Positions 21,551 through 29,789 of a DNA stretch of 64,000 nt are shown here, in pieces. Under the pieces are notes generated by a model that did not search any database, was not told where the DNA came from, and saw only the letters and a program-made list of their open reading frames with translations. The first letter of the stretch is position 1. Each line of letters starts with the position of its first letter. Source of the stretch: Sulfurimicrobium sp031426915 (lineage in GTDB: Bacteria > Pseudomonadota > Gammaproteobacteria > Burkholderiales > Sulfuricellaceae). The position numbers and the translations under genes were made by a program. Where the stretch lies: contig JASJPB010000042.1 of the NCBI GenBank assembly GCA_031426915.1, positions 34,179 through 98,178 of the forward strand, in the 5' to 3' direction.

Positions 21551-21763
21551 ATGAACGCAATCAAGATGTTGGCAATCGTGTTGATCGTAGCCGGCAGCCT
21601 GGGGCTGGTGTATGGCGGTTTCTCTTACACCAAGGAAACGCATGAGGCCAAGCTGGGTCCGATAGAGCTGTCGGTCAAGGAGACGCAGACAGTTAACATC
21701 CCGGTCTGGGCAGGCGTGGCGGCGATGGTGGCGGGGGTGATCCTGCTTTTTGTGCGCAAATAG
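21551..21763 (+). CDS. Small two-helix membrane protein (70 aa)
   Basis: The product has helix one at about residues 4-24 (LAIVLIVAGSLGLVYGG), a hydrophilic loop FSYTKETHEAKLGPIELSVK and helix two at about 51-68. The loop reads like a conserved domain of an uncharacterised family seen beside stress genes in many proteobacteria. AGCGGAG lies 9 nt before the ATG. No function can be assigned. It is followed at once by a short hairpin. Confidence 0.75.
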   Translation: MNAIKMLAIVLIVAGSLGLVYGGFSYTKETHEAKLGPIELSVKETQTVNIPVWAGVAAMVAGVILLFVRK

Positions 21764-21783
21764 AATCAGCTCCAGCTGATTTT
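21764..21783 (+). terminator. Possible weak intrinsic terminator
   Basis: AATCAGCT-CC-AGCTGATT followed by TT forms an 8-bp stem with a very tight loop, directly after the stop of the 70-residue membrane protein. The T tract is short, so termination would be weak. Confidence 0.4.
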
Positions 21784-21874
21784 GATGCTGAGGGCAATAG
21801 GGATGAGCCGGTGAATTCCGGATTTCGCCCATTTTTAACAACTGAACCGCAAAGTAAAACGATAGGAATCCATC

Positions 21875-22207
21875 ATGAAAAAGATCGAAGTGGCAACGGA
21901 AAAAAGCATGGAACAATTATTCGAAGAACTGACAGCCGATTTCAAGGTGGTGGTTGCAGATGCGGAAGCGCTGGTGAAAGCGACCGCCAATCAAGGCGGG
22001 GAAAAACTGCTTGAGGTACGCGCCAAGATGGAAGAATCCCTCCAGGTTGCGAAAGCCAGAATGGCGCAGGCGCAAACGGAATTGCTGGTCAAAACCAAAG
22101 CGGCAGCCAAGGCTACCGACGTTTATGTCCACGAAAATCCATGGGAAGCCATCGGCGTCGCCGCCGGTTTCAGCCTACTGATTGGCTTTCTCATCGGCCG
22201 CCGCTAG
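21875..22207 (+). CDS. DUF883 (YqjD/ElaB-type) membrane-anchored protein
   Basis: This 110-residue protein has a long amphipathic helix or coiled coil (about 5-80, rich in Ala/Glu/Lys) and then HENPWEAIGVAAGFSLLIGFLIGRR, the C-terminal membrane anchor typical of the YqjD/ElaB/DUF883 family. E. coli YqjD binds ribosomes at the inner membrane in stationary phase, and a similar role is an inference here. A TAGGAA lies before the ATG. Confidence 0.88.
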   Translation: MKKIEVATEKSMEQLFEELTADFKVVVADAEALVKATANQGGEKLLEVRAKMEESLQVAKARMAQAQTELLVKTKAAAKATDVYVHENPWEAIGVAAGFSLLIGFLIGRR

Positions 22208-22371
22208 TCGCCGCACCATGACAGAGAAAACACCCGGCGGGCGGATGGGGTGCTCGATCGCTGACCATGTTCGCCGCGATGCTGTTTGCCGTTGCGCATG
22301 CGGGCCTTGAGTTTTTGTACGCAGAAGTGGAGGACGCCCCGTTGCCGTGACCCACACTCAAGCCGGATAGG

Positions 22372-23724
22372 TCATTTTTTGGGCTTTTTTTCTTCATTCC
22401 CGCCGAACAAGCCTTCGACCCAGTCTCCGATTTTTGCACCCACCGAAGTGCCGACTCCTGGGCCCAGTATAACTGTGCCAACCGCAGCACCAGCCAAGGT
22501 TCCAGTAGTGGGGTAGAGTAACGGCGCGTCGAGCGTTCCCGCAACGTTGAGCGGCACACTGGCGCTGGTGCCCACCGCTTTCACCCGGGCATTGATACGC
22601 CCCGACAGCGCCTTCTTCGACGAGATTTTTACATTGCCGTCGACAGCCAACGCACCCGAGGCAATCTTGAGTTGCGTCAAATGGAAGTCGTGGTGTTCCA
22701 TGACGAGATGCCCGGACAAGTGGTCGAAATGGGTTTCTCCGCCGCTTGATCCCTGCCTGGTCAGACCGGTCGCCGCTTTCTGGATATCGACGCCGTGGAT
22801 CACACCGTTCTGAACGTTAAAGGGCGTTTCCAGCCGCAACGCATTCAAAAGTTGCTCTGCGGATGCCGCCGATGCAGATAGCACCGGCTTGGCACGAAGC
22901 TTGCCGCTGACGCGGGTTTGGGATGACAGCATGGAAGCGATTTCCTGCATCTCCACTTGCTTGACGTCGAGATTGCAGTTGAGCTGCATGCCTTTCTTCC
23001 AGGTGACGGTCACTTTGCCATTGGCTGTGCCGCCATAGAGCTTGGCGCTCACCTGGCTCAGTTCTGCATCTTGAAGCGTTGCCACACCTATGACGATCAA
23101 CTCGTCGAACACTATTCCCGGGCCGAGCGGCATTGTCCACGCTTGCGCGCTCGCGTCGATCAGATAATGCGACTGCTCGGGTTTGATGTATGCCTTGAGC
23201 TTGCCGTCCCGCGAGCTTATCGATGCGTCCTGCACCGCGCCTGCGCTGTCGAGCCTAACTCGGACATCAAACGGACCAAGGTTTGCCTTGGCGAAATTGA
23301 CCCGTACCTTATCGATATGGATGCTCTCGACCCGGACTTGCAGCGATTGTTGCGACCTGGCTGCATCCGACCTGCTCCAAAGCGGAATCCTGGCGATCGC
23401 CTTCTGTGTCAGCGTCAGAGAATCGATCTCGATGCTCTTGATGACCCTGGTCGACTTCAGCAACGAGAAAATATCCGGGGTTACCCGCACCTTGCCGAGC
23501 CTGATGTCATCGCTCGTGCCGACCATGATGCCGTCGACCGTGACATGCGGCAATGGCAATGCAGTGAACCTGATATTTTTTATCGACACCGGTTCCTTGA
23601 GCCGGGCCGATACCTCTTTTTCGATCCGGGGAATGTAATCGTTGAGCGAGAGAAACAACGGCAGCACTACCCCAATTGCAAGCAGCAGCGCTAGTGCGAT
23701 CAGTATGCGTTCAGGCCATCTCAT
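22372..23724 (-). CDS. AsmA family protein
   Basis: The 450-residue protein has an N-terminal inner-membrane helix (about 5-25), then a long periplasmic beta-rich region with LKEPVSIKNIRFTALPLPHVTVDG and later PLNVAGTLDAPLLYP, the AsmA signature. AsmA-like proteins are bridge-like lipid-transfer proteins affecting outer-membrane composition. This one is shorter than E. coli AsmA or YhdP. ATG at 23724 is used; a TTG 15 nt upstream is the only longer option. It is convergent with the DUF883 gene. Confidence 0.8.
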   Translation of the reverse strand: MRWPERILIALALLLAIGVVLPLFLSLNDYIPRIEKEVSARLKEPVSIKNIRFTALPLPHVTVDGIMVGTSDDIRLGKVRVTPDIFSLLKSTRVIKSIEIDSLTLTQKAIARIPLWSRSDAARSQQSLQVRVESIHIDKVRVNFAKANLGPFDVRVRLDSAGAVQDASISSRDGKLKAYIKPEQSHYLIDASAQAWTMPLGPGIVFDELIVIGVATLQDAELSQVSAKLYGGTANGKVTVTWKKGMQLNCNLDVKQVEMQEIASMLSSQTRVSGKLRAKPVLSASAASAEQLLNALRLETPFNVQNGVIHGVDIQKAATGLTRQGSSGGETHFDHLSGHLVMEHHDFHLTQLKIASGALAVDGNVKISSKKALSGRINARVKAVGTSASVPLNVAGTLDAPLLYPTTGTLAGAAVGTVILGPGVGTSVGAKIGDWVEGLFGGNEEKKPKK

Positions 23725-23982
23725 GCCGCGTTCAAGCAAGATGAATCATTGACCGGAGGCGCCTTGCGTTGCATTTTTCGCAGCGCCATCCACCAGCATT
23801 CATTTTCTGATCATTCAGCCGGAAGCGTGACAAATCGCCAGTAACAGGAATTATGGAGCATTTCCCTTCCTTCAATGCATGATACGAGCGTACGTTTCCT
23901 TGTCGGCCCGGCATCACCCGCTACCAGTCTTGCCGGTTTCCACTGGGGTTAACATTGGTCATTTTCCCGGTAAGCTTGGGGC

Positions 23983-24807
23983 TTACCTCACTACATCTCG
24001 CGCCATGATCGTGGGCGAGTTTGTGTTGAGCGCTTGTGTGTCGAAGCCTCCCCCTGGAAACGTATGTCCACATGAAAACGGGCTGGTTTGCGTAGCGCCC
24101 TCATCGGGGAGCAGACGATCGAACTCCGTTCTGACTACCTGATAGCACTCGCAGGCCCGTTTCTCCAGTCCAGACCGGTCGAGCACCGTGATGTGACCTC
24201 GGCGGTAACTAATAAACCCGGCATGCTTCAGTTTTCCGGCAGCCTCCGTGATGCCCTCGCGGCGCACTCCGAAGGTGCTGGCAATCAACTCCTGCGTCAC
24301 GGTCAATTCATTCGATGGTGATCGGTCGAGACTCGACAGTAACCAGCGGCACAGTTGCTGTTCCACCGAATGATATCGATTGCAGACTGCGGTCTGGGAC
24401 ATCTGCGTCATCAGCGCCAGGGTATAACGCAGCAACAGTTTTTGCACTGCGCCGGTACGATTGAATTCATCCCTCAGTAACTGCGACTTCAGCCGATAGG
24501 CATGGCCCGCGCACAACACCATGGCTCGATTTGGTACGGTCTCGCCTCCCGCGAAGAGGGCAACGCCAAGTATTCCCTCATTGCCAACTGCGGCGATTTC
24601 AGCTGACGCGCCATCTTCCATGACGTAAAGCAGGGACACGATGGCGGTCGTGGGGAAATAGACATGGTGCAACCGACAGCCGGATTCATAAAGGATCTGG
24701 CCAAAAGACATCCGGACCAGTTCAAGATGGGGAGATAGGTGCTCGTATTCGGCTCTGGGCAACGCTGCGAGAAGGTGGTTTTGTCGTGGGGCATGCGAGT
24801 CAGGCAT
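23983..24807 (-). CDS. Crp/Fnr family transcriptional regulator
   Basis: The 274-residue protein has an N-terminal cyclic-nucleotide-binding-like jelly roll (about 20-130, FGQILYESG then YFPTTAIVSLLYVMEDGA). A C-terminal winged helix (about 155-230) contains LTVTQELIASTFGVRREGITEAAGKL. The arginine-glutamate pattern for cAMP and the Fnr cysteines are not evident, so its signal is unknown. The ATG at 24807 has AAGGAGG 7 nt upstream; a longer frame to 24885 is unlikely to be translated. It is divergent from the small envelope genes and could regulate them; no binding half-sites were assigned. Confidence 0.88.
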   Translation of the reverse strand: MPDSHAPRQNHLLAALPRAEYEHLSPHLELVRMSFGQILYESGCRLHHVYFPTTAIVSLLYVMEDGASAEIAAVGNEGILGVALFAGGETVPNRAMVLCAGHAYRLKSQLLRDEFNRTGAVQKLLLRYTLALMTQMSQTAVCNRYHSVEQQLCRWLLSSLDRSPSNELTVTQELIASTFGVRREGITEAAGKLKHAGFISYRRGHITVLDRSGLEKRACECYQVVRTEFDRLLPDEGATQTSPFSCGHTFPGGGFDTQALNTNSPTIMARDVVR

Positions 24808-24935
24808 TGGCGCCTCCTTGAAACATGACAGTTTCCCCGGTTCTGCCGGTAAGACATTGGAAGTTCGAGATATGCGGGAGCCCATAGAAAAGTCACGGTT
24901 TGTGCGCCGCCAGGTACACGAGAAGTCGAACTAAC

Positions 24936-25157
24936 ATGGACGAGCTTGATGGCGATAGCCTAAGCCATGCGAAGTGGGAACGTGAATACCACGTAGTGCG
25001 TATTTCGAAGCGCCAAATGATGGTGCCGTATACGCAATTGCGGCAGTTTCTGGGAGCCGTTCCGGATTCGGCCACTTTGCGGATACGCCGGAACGGGCGG
25101 ATAACAGATCGCCTTATGTGCGATACCGCACTGAAGTTCCTGGGTAATGGCGGGTAG
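24936..25157 (+). pseudogene. IS200-type transposase remnant
   Basis: The first 40 codons (MDELDGDSLSHAKWEREYHV, then VRISKRQMMV) match the N-terminus of IS200/IS605 TnpA (SLSH.KWE.KYHVV.I.K). The catalytic HUH motif and tyrosine region are missing; the frame continues with unrelated sequence into the regulatory motif at 25118. Only the 5' end of an ancient insertion sequence survives. Confidence 0.65.
25118..25137 (+). promoter_or_regulatory. Shared upstream motif, copy 2
   Basis: GTGCGATACCGCACTGAAGT shares GTGCGATACCG.AC.GA with the copy at 59764. It lies 100 nt before the secreted Tyr/Trp-rich protein gene. It is the least conserved of the five, differing in the AGA segment. Confidence 0.45.
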
Positions 25158-25237
25158 CATGTGGAGCGTTAGAGTGGGTGTCGCATTTCGTCGACAAACA
25201 TGATTCCGACCTTGGTGATCGAATTGGAGGCCATAAA

Positions 25238-26023
25238 ATGCTGAAAATGCGTCAAGTATTCATTGCGTTAGGGATGTTGTTGAGCTCGATGGCTGCTTCT
25301 GCTGCTCAGGTAAGCATCGGGATCGGGCTTCCAAACCTAAGCATAGGGATCAATCTGCCGGCATACCCGGAACTTGTCGTCGTGCCGGGTTACCCGGTCT
25401 ACTACGCGCCACGACTGGAAGCGAACTTCTTCTTTTACGACAGTATGTACTGGGTTTACCAGGATGATAACTGGTACGCGGGTTCCTGGTACAACGGGCC
25501 CTGGTGGCTTGTGGGTCCAGAGGCGGTGCCGGTGTTCTTGCTGCGGGTTCCCGTGCGTTACTACCGCCAGCCTCCGGCGTACTTCCGCGGGTGGCGCTCT
25601 GACGCGCCGCCCCGTTGGGGTGATCACTGGGGTCGTGATTGGGAGCAGCACAGAAGCGGCTGGGACAGATGGAACCGCGGCGCCGTTCCGAAACCTGCCC
25701 CGCTGCCGGTCTATCAGCGGCAGTATTCAGGGGATCGCTATCCACGACAAATCGAGCAGCAGCGGGAGCTTCACGAGCAGAATTACCGTTACCAGCCGCG
25801 TGATCCCGTCGTGCGGCAACACAATCAGGAGCGGGCAGTGCAACGCGTGCCTGCTCCTCAGGGACGCCCGGAAGTTCAAGATCGGCTGTCGCCAGACCAG
25901 CGTGAGCAGCAGATGCCCAGATCGCAGGGCCGGGAAGAAAGACCGCAAGGCAAGGACGCCACGCGCGAGCCAAAACGGTGGCAAGGGCATGAACAGGGGC
26001 GAGGCCGGGATCGCAATGAGTAA
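25238..26023 (+). CDS. Secreted Tyr/Trp/Gln/Arg-rich protein of unknown function
   Basis: The 261-residue protein has a signal peptide (about 1-25, ending ASAAQ) and a glycine-rich start, then an aromatic region (YWVYQDDNWYAGSWYNGPWW, about 65-110). A low-complexity basic and glutamine-rich tail runs from about 150 to 261. Aromatic repeat proteins of this type occur widely in proteobacteria without known function; the tail could bind polyanions. GGAGG lies 8 nt before the ATG. The motif at 25118 lies upstream. Confidence 0.72.
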   Translation: MLKMRQVFIALGMLLSSMAASAAQVSIGIGLPNLSIGINLPAYPELVVVPGYPVYYAPRLEANFFFYDSMYWVYQDDNWYAGSWYNGPWWLVGPEAVPVFLLRVPVRYYRQPPAYFRGWRSDAPPRWGDHWGRDWEQHRSGWDRWNRGAVPKPAPLPVYQRQYSGDRYPRQIEQQRELHEQNYRYQPRDPVVRQHNQERAVQRVPAPQGRPEVQDRLSPDQREQQMPRSQGREERPQGKDATREPKRWQGHEQGRGRDRNE

Positions 26024-26090
26024 TGCACATTGAGGCTTTTTTGAAACATGCCAGGCGCCACAAACCCTGTTTAGGCAGTGTTTGTCGTTT

Positions 26091-26110
26091 GTACGCCAGC
26101 GCACAGACCG
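26091..26110 (+). promoter_or_regulatory. Shared upstream motif, copy 3
   Basis: GTACGCCAGCGCACAGACCG lies 47 nt upstream of the glycine-zipper lipoprotein ATG and matches the core CGCACAGA.CG of copies 1 and 4. An AT-rich segment (CATTTTATTTTG) follows immediately. Confidence 0.55.
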
Positions 26111-26156
26111 CATTTTATTTTGCGCCTAACCTTCAACCATCAATTCAGGAGGTTTT

Positions 26157-26597
26157 ATGAAAACGCCCCAAATCCTAACTGCAACTTTTCTTGCGGTAGC
26201 CGCCCTGATGAGCGGTTGTGCCAATACCGATTCTCGTCCCGTGTCATCTTCCTCTTACTATTCAGGAGCATCTTATGGCGTGATTGACGCGATCGAGATA
26301 ATTCGTGAGAGCAGCGACGGGATAGGTGCTGGCGCCGTCATCGGCGGTGTCGTGGGCGGTGTGCTCGGAAATCAAGTCGGCGGTGGCACCGGCAGGGATG
26401 TCGCGACCGTGGCTGGCGTGGTAGGTGGCGCCGTGGTGGGTCACCAGATACAAAAGGGCAACAGGCAACAGGATGCATATCGCATACGGGTGCGGCTCGA
26501 CAACGGAGGGTATCAAACCGTGACACAGCAAAGCATGAACGATTTGCGCGTCGGAGACCGGGTTCGTATCGAGAACAACCGCGTGACGCGCTATTGA
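26157..26597 (+). CDS. Glycine-zipper 2TM lipoprotein (SlyB/17-kDa antigen-like)
   Basis: The 146-residue lipoprotein has a lipobox ending in C21 (LMSGC) and a glycine-zipper hairpin GIGAGAVIGGVVGGVLGNQV (about 61-80) followed by VAGVVGGAVVGHQI. A small beta domain YRIRVRLDNGGYQTVTQQ and RVGDRVRIENNRV follows. It should insert in or line the outer membrane. The same module forms the C-terminus of the protein at 56743. AGGAGG lies just before the ATG, and the motif at 26091 is its likely regulatory site. Confidence 0.88.
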   Translation: MKTPQILTATFLAVAALMSGCANTDSRPVSSSSYYSGASYGVIDAIEIIRESSDGIGAGAVIGGVVGGVLGNQVGGGTGRDVATVAGVVGGAVVGHQIQKGNRQQDAYRIRVRLDNGGYQTVTQQSMNDLRVGDRVRIENNRVTRY

Positions 26598-26668
26598 GCG
26601 GTAATTTTATTGCCGGCGGCCCGCAGAGCGCCGGATCTTGGTTTCAGACCACAAAAAAGGAAAAGAAC

Positions 26669-27358
26669 ATGAAAACTTCACGAATCATTTTAAATGCGCT
26701 TGCCATGGCGTCTATAAGCTTGGCAGGCATTGCTTCCGCACATGAAGTCCCCAAGGAAGGTTATCTGATCGATAGCCGCGGCAACGTGGTCAAGAACAAC
26801 TACAACGAATGCTGGAAAACTGGCTACTGGACCCCGGCCATGGCGATTGAAGAATGCGATCCGGATCTGGTAAAGAAAGATAAACCCAAAGCGGCAGAAG
26901 CCAAGGCACCTGCACCCGCTCCAGCGCCTGTCGCCGGCCCGGATAAAGCTGCCTTTGTCGCCATCACGCTGCAAGCGGAGACGCTGTTTGACTTTGACAA
27001 ATCAGTCCTGCGCGCTGACGGCAAGAAAATACTGGACGATGAAGTCGTTGGCAAGATGAAACAATATCCGCAGGTTGAGGTGGTGTTGTTGACCGGCCAT
27101 GCCGACCGTATCGGCACCGATGGCTACAACCAGAAGCTATCCCAGCGTCGTGCAGATACCGTGAAGGCTTACCTGGTTGGTCAGGGCGTTGAAGACAAGC
27201 GCATTGAGACCGCTGCCAAAGGTGAATCCGAGCCTGTTGTTTCCTGCGACAACGTGAAAGGCAAAGCCAGCGGCAAGAACAAAAAACTGGTTGAATGCCT
27301 GCAGCCGAATCGCCGTGTAATGGTGGAAGTAAGGGTTCAGAAGCCGGTGCAGAAGTAA
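26669..27358 (+). CDS. OmpA family outer-membrane protein
   Basis: The 229-residue precursor has a signal peptide (about 1-23, ASAHE), a short Cys-containing N-domain (NECWKTGYWTPAMAIEECDP), a Lys/Ala/Pro linker and a C-terminal OmpA peptidoglycan-binding domain (about 105-225). That domain contains TLFDFDKSVLRADG, LTGHADRIGTDGYNQKLSQRRA and NRRVMVEVR. There is no 8-stranded barrel, so it is a soluble or periphery-bound OmpA-C protein that links the envelope to peptidoglycan. The start has AAAAGGAAAAGAAC upstream, and a terminator follows. Confidence 0.93.
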   Translation: MKTSRIILNALAMASISLAGIASAHEVPKEGYLIDSRGNVVKNNYNECWKTGYWTPAMAIEECDPDLVKKDKPKAAEAKAPAPAPAPVAGPDKAAFVAITLQAETLFDFDKSVLRADGKKILDDEVVGKMKQYPQVEVVLLTGHADRIGTDGYNQKLSQRRADTVKAYLVGQGVEDKRIETAAKGESEPVVSCDNVKGKASGKNKKLVECLQPNRRVMVEVRVQKPVQK

Positions 27359-27387
27359 CCCGGTTTCCCAGAATATTCCGCAAAAAT

Positions 27388-27423
27388 AAAGGCCAACCTC
27401 GATTTTCGGTTGGCCTTTTGTTT
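27388..27423 (+). terminator. Intrinsic terminator after the OmpA-like gene
   Basis: AAAGGCCAACC pairs with GGTTGGCCTTT around a 9-nt loop, followed by TTGTTTT. This is a strong Rho-independent structure 30 nt after the stop codon. Confidence 0.9.
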
Positions 27424-27518
27424 TAAAGGCAACTCCGCATCGACCAACGAATGCGGAAATACATCAGGGTGTGCCCGGCCGAAGCGACTCCGGATGCACA
27501 AGGCAACGTGCTCATTTT

Positions 27519-27571
27519 TACATTGACGACAGTGCCATCACCGCCAAGGTGAAGGCGGCCATACTTGATGA
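27519..27571 (+). pseudogene. 53-bp fragment of a BON lipoprotein gene
   Basis: This segment, encoding YIDDSAITAKVKAAILDD, matches 60070-60122 inside the intact BON gene at 50 of 53 positions by eye. It has no start codon and stops at once. Together with the deleted copy at 21122 it shows repeated duplication and decay of BON genes here. Confidence 0.75.
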
Positions 27572-27665
27572 TTATTGACAACTTGCTTCACTTGCCTCTA
27601 GGATGCTTTGGCTCGTGTGGCTGAATTTTCTATCCCCACCATACTCAATTTAGGCGATGATTTTT

Positions 27666-27878
27666 ATGCGTGCTCTGAAATTATTTTTGCTGGCACTTTC
27701 TTTGATGTTTCTGGCGGGGTGCAATACGGTTCAAGGTGTGGGCAAGGGTACGGCTGACTTGGGCGTCAAGATTGAACGCAAGGGGGAGGAAAAGAATAGC
27801 CCTGTGCTGAAGGGCCTGGGGAAGGATATGTCTATACTTGGTGAAAAGATAGAACAAACTGCTGAAGAGAAAAAGTAA
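27666..27878 (+). CDS. Entericidin-like small lipoprotein
   Basis: The 70-residue lipoprotein has a lipobox LAGC (C19), then NTVQGVGKGTADLGVKIE and a second similar GLGKDMSILGEKIEQTAEEK. This is the GxGxD.....G..IE pattern of the entericidin A/B family of stress-induced membrane lipoproteins. ATG 27666 is chosen because it gives the standard signal peptide; an ATG at 27657 would add three residues. It may act with the neighbouring envelope-stress genes. Confidence 0.8.
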   Translation: MRALKLFLLALSLMFLAGCNTVQGVGKGTADLGVKIERKGEEKNSPVLKGLGKDMSILGEKIEQTAEEKK

Positions 27879-28019
27879 ACCGGAAATGGAAAAATTTACT
27901 CAAGCAAATGCCTTTGTGACTTTGAATTGCACCAATGCGAATTCAAAGCAATCATACAGAAGCAGTTTCTGAAATCCATCAAATCTAACAACTTGCCAGG
28001 GGCGGAAACCCATGACTCC

Positions 28020-28835
28020 ATGGCAGAATCCTCGAAATCCCGTCGCTGGAAACCTTATCCCCTGATCAAGGGATCCTTTGCCCTGCATGCCTGTGCGGCA
28101 ATGGGAACAATCCTGCAGCCTGAAATCTGGCCCTGGGCCATCGCTGCCATCGCTGCCAATCAAGGTGTATTGACCGCTGCCGGCATGTGGCCGCGCAGTT
28201 CACTGTTGGGTGCGAACTGGACTTGCCTGCCGGGGGCGGCGGCATCTCGAAGCGAAATCGCGATCACCATCGACGATGGGCCTGACCCCGAGGTGACGCC
28301 GCGCGTTCTGGAAATCCTTGATAAGCATGGCGCAAAAGCGAGTTTCTTCTGTATTGGCGCGCGTGCTGCCCGTTATCCAGAACTGTGCAGGGAAATCGCG
28401 GCTCGCGGACATGCCGTGGAAAACCACAGCCAGAGTCATTCACATTATTTCTCGCTGTTCGGCCCACGGAGGGTCGAGCGCGAACTGCAGGATGCCCAGG
28501 ACACGCTGTCCGATATTACCGGGCAATTGCCGCGCTTCTTCCGCCCTACCGCCGGATTGCGCAGCCCGCTGCTGGACCCCGTCCTGTCTCGGCTCGATTT
28601 GCATCTGGCGAGCTGGACTCGTCGCGGTTTCGATACTCGTGACGGAGACCCGGATTCTGTTGCAGCCAAGCTTTTGCATGGTCTTGGCGAAGGCGACATC
28701 CTCCTGCTCCATGACGGCAATGCAGCCCGATCATCCACGGGAGAGCCGGTAATCCTCAATGTCTTGCCAACCCTGTTGCAAACGGCTACGGCTGCGGGGC
28801 TGCGTTGTGTAACCCTGCGTTCGACATTGCTGTGA
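28020..28835 (+). CDS. Polysaccharide deacetylase (NodB-type) family protein
   Basis: The 271-residue protein carries a NodB homology domain. ITIDDGPDPEVTP near residues 80-92 supplies the catalytic and metal aspartates, HSQSHSH near 134 the metal histidines, FFRPTAG the third motif, and LLLHDG the last. An N-terminal hydrophobic part (about 20-60) suggests membrane anchoring. It would remove N-acetyl groups from a carbohydrate or peptidoglycan substrate. Placed at the edge of the aryl-polyene locus beside the methyltransferase, it may modify the sugar-lipid part, but this is inference. The start codon choice is tentative (open to 27927). Confidence 0.82.
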   Translation: MAESSKSRRWKPYPLIKGSFALHACAAMGTILQPEIWPWAIAAIAANQGVLTAAGMWPRSSLLGANWTCLPGAAASRSEIAITIDDGPDPEVTPRVLEILDKHGAKASFFCIGARAARYPELCREIAARGHAVENHSQSHSHYFSLFGPRRVERELQDAQDTLSDITGQLPRFFRPTAGLRSPLLDPVLSRLDLHLASWTRRGFDTRDGDPDSVAAKLLHGLGEGDILLLHDGNAARSSTGEPVILNVLPTLLQTATAAGLRCVTLRSTLL

Positions 28836-29021
28836 AGCCTTCCTTTGTAAGTATCGGGCGCCGGTAATGGCGTAATGCTTCGATTGCAGGATTACGCGAC
28901 GTATCGAGTCTCGCCCTGTACATGAAGTTTGTCAGCTATTGCGTCCTCCAGTACGATGCGCGATAGCGATTGCCCCCAATCGGGCTGCTCCGCCCCTCAT
29001 CCACAATTCGAGTCCAAATAA

Positions 29022-29789
29022 ATGACCGATCCCAAGCTTGCTGCGGAAGTTGTCGTTCATGCACCTCACCCTCCGCTCACCGAGTACTACGATGCCGAGG
29101 AAGACCGGCGCGGGTGGGTGCACCGCATATTCAACAAGACAGCGGTTGACTATGACCGCATGGAAAGCATCCTTGGACTCGGCACGGGTTCGTGGTATCG
29201 CCGTCAGGCATTGCTGCGAGCTGGCCTGAAGCCCGGAATGCGGATGTTGGACGTTGGAGTCGGCACCGGCCTGGTGGCGCGTCAGGCGGTGGACATCCTG
29301 GGCGACTCGCGCATGGTGACGGGTGTCGATCCCAGCCCGGGTATGCTGCAAAGCGCCAAGCTCCCGGCCGGCGTGGAACTGGTCGAGGGGCGCGCCGAGG
29401 ACATTCCCTTCCCGGACAACAGCTTCGATTTTCTCAGCATGGGTTACGCGCTGCGCCACATTTCAGACCTTTCCGTGGCATTTGCTGAGTTTCGCCGTGT
29501 TTTGAAGCCGGGGGGAAGAATCTGCGTGCTTGAAATCACCCGCCCCGTGGGCCGGATCCGCACGGCACTGATGAAAGCCTACTTCCGCAATGTGGTGCCA
29601 ACCCTGGCCAAACTGGCGGCACGGGACAAGGACACCGCCCTGCTGTGGCGCTATTATTGGGACACCATCCAGGCCTGCGCCGCGCCGCAGGAAGTCATGC
29701 ACACACTGGAAAGCGTTGGCTTCGCCAACGTCGACCGTCACCTGGAACTGGGCATATTTTCGGAATATCACGCGGACAAGGTGGATTAG
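29022..29789 (+). CDS. SAM-dependent methyltransferase (UbiE-like), aryl-polyene locus
   Basis: The 255-residue class I methyltransferase has MLDVGVGTGLVARQA (motif I, about 74-88), a GVDPSPGML acidic loop, and FDFLSMGYALRHI and LKPGGRICVLEI of the UbiE/COQ5 type. In aryl-polyene clusters a methyltransferase usually methylates the aryl head, so that is the likely role. It is convergent with the radical SAM gene and the stop codons overlap. Confidence 0.85.
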   Translation: MTDPKLAAEVVVHAPHPPLTEYYDAEEDRRGWVHRIFNKTAVDYDRMESILGLGTGSWYRRQALLRAGLKPGMRMLDVGVGTGLVARQAVDILGDSRMVTGVDPSPGMLQSAKLPAGVELVEGRAEDIPFPDNSFDFLSMGYALRHISDLSVAFAEFRRVLKPGGRICVLEITRPVGRIRTALMKAYFRNVVPTLAKLAARDKDTALLWRYYWDTIQACAAPQEVMHTLESVGFANVDRHLELGIFSEYHADKVD

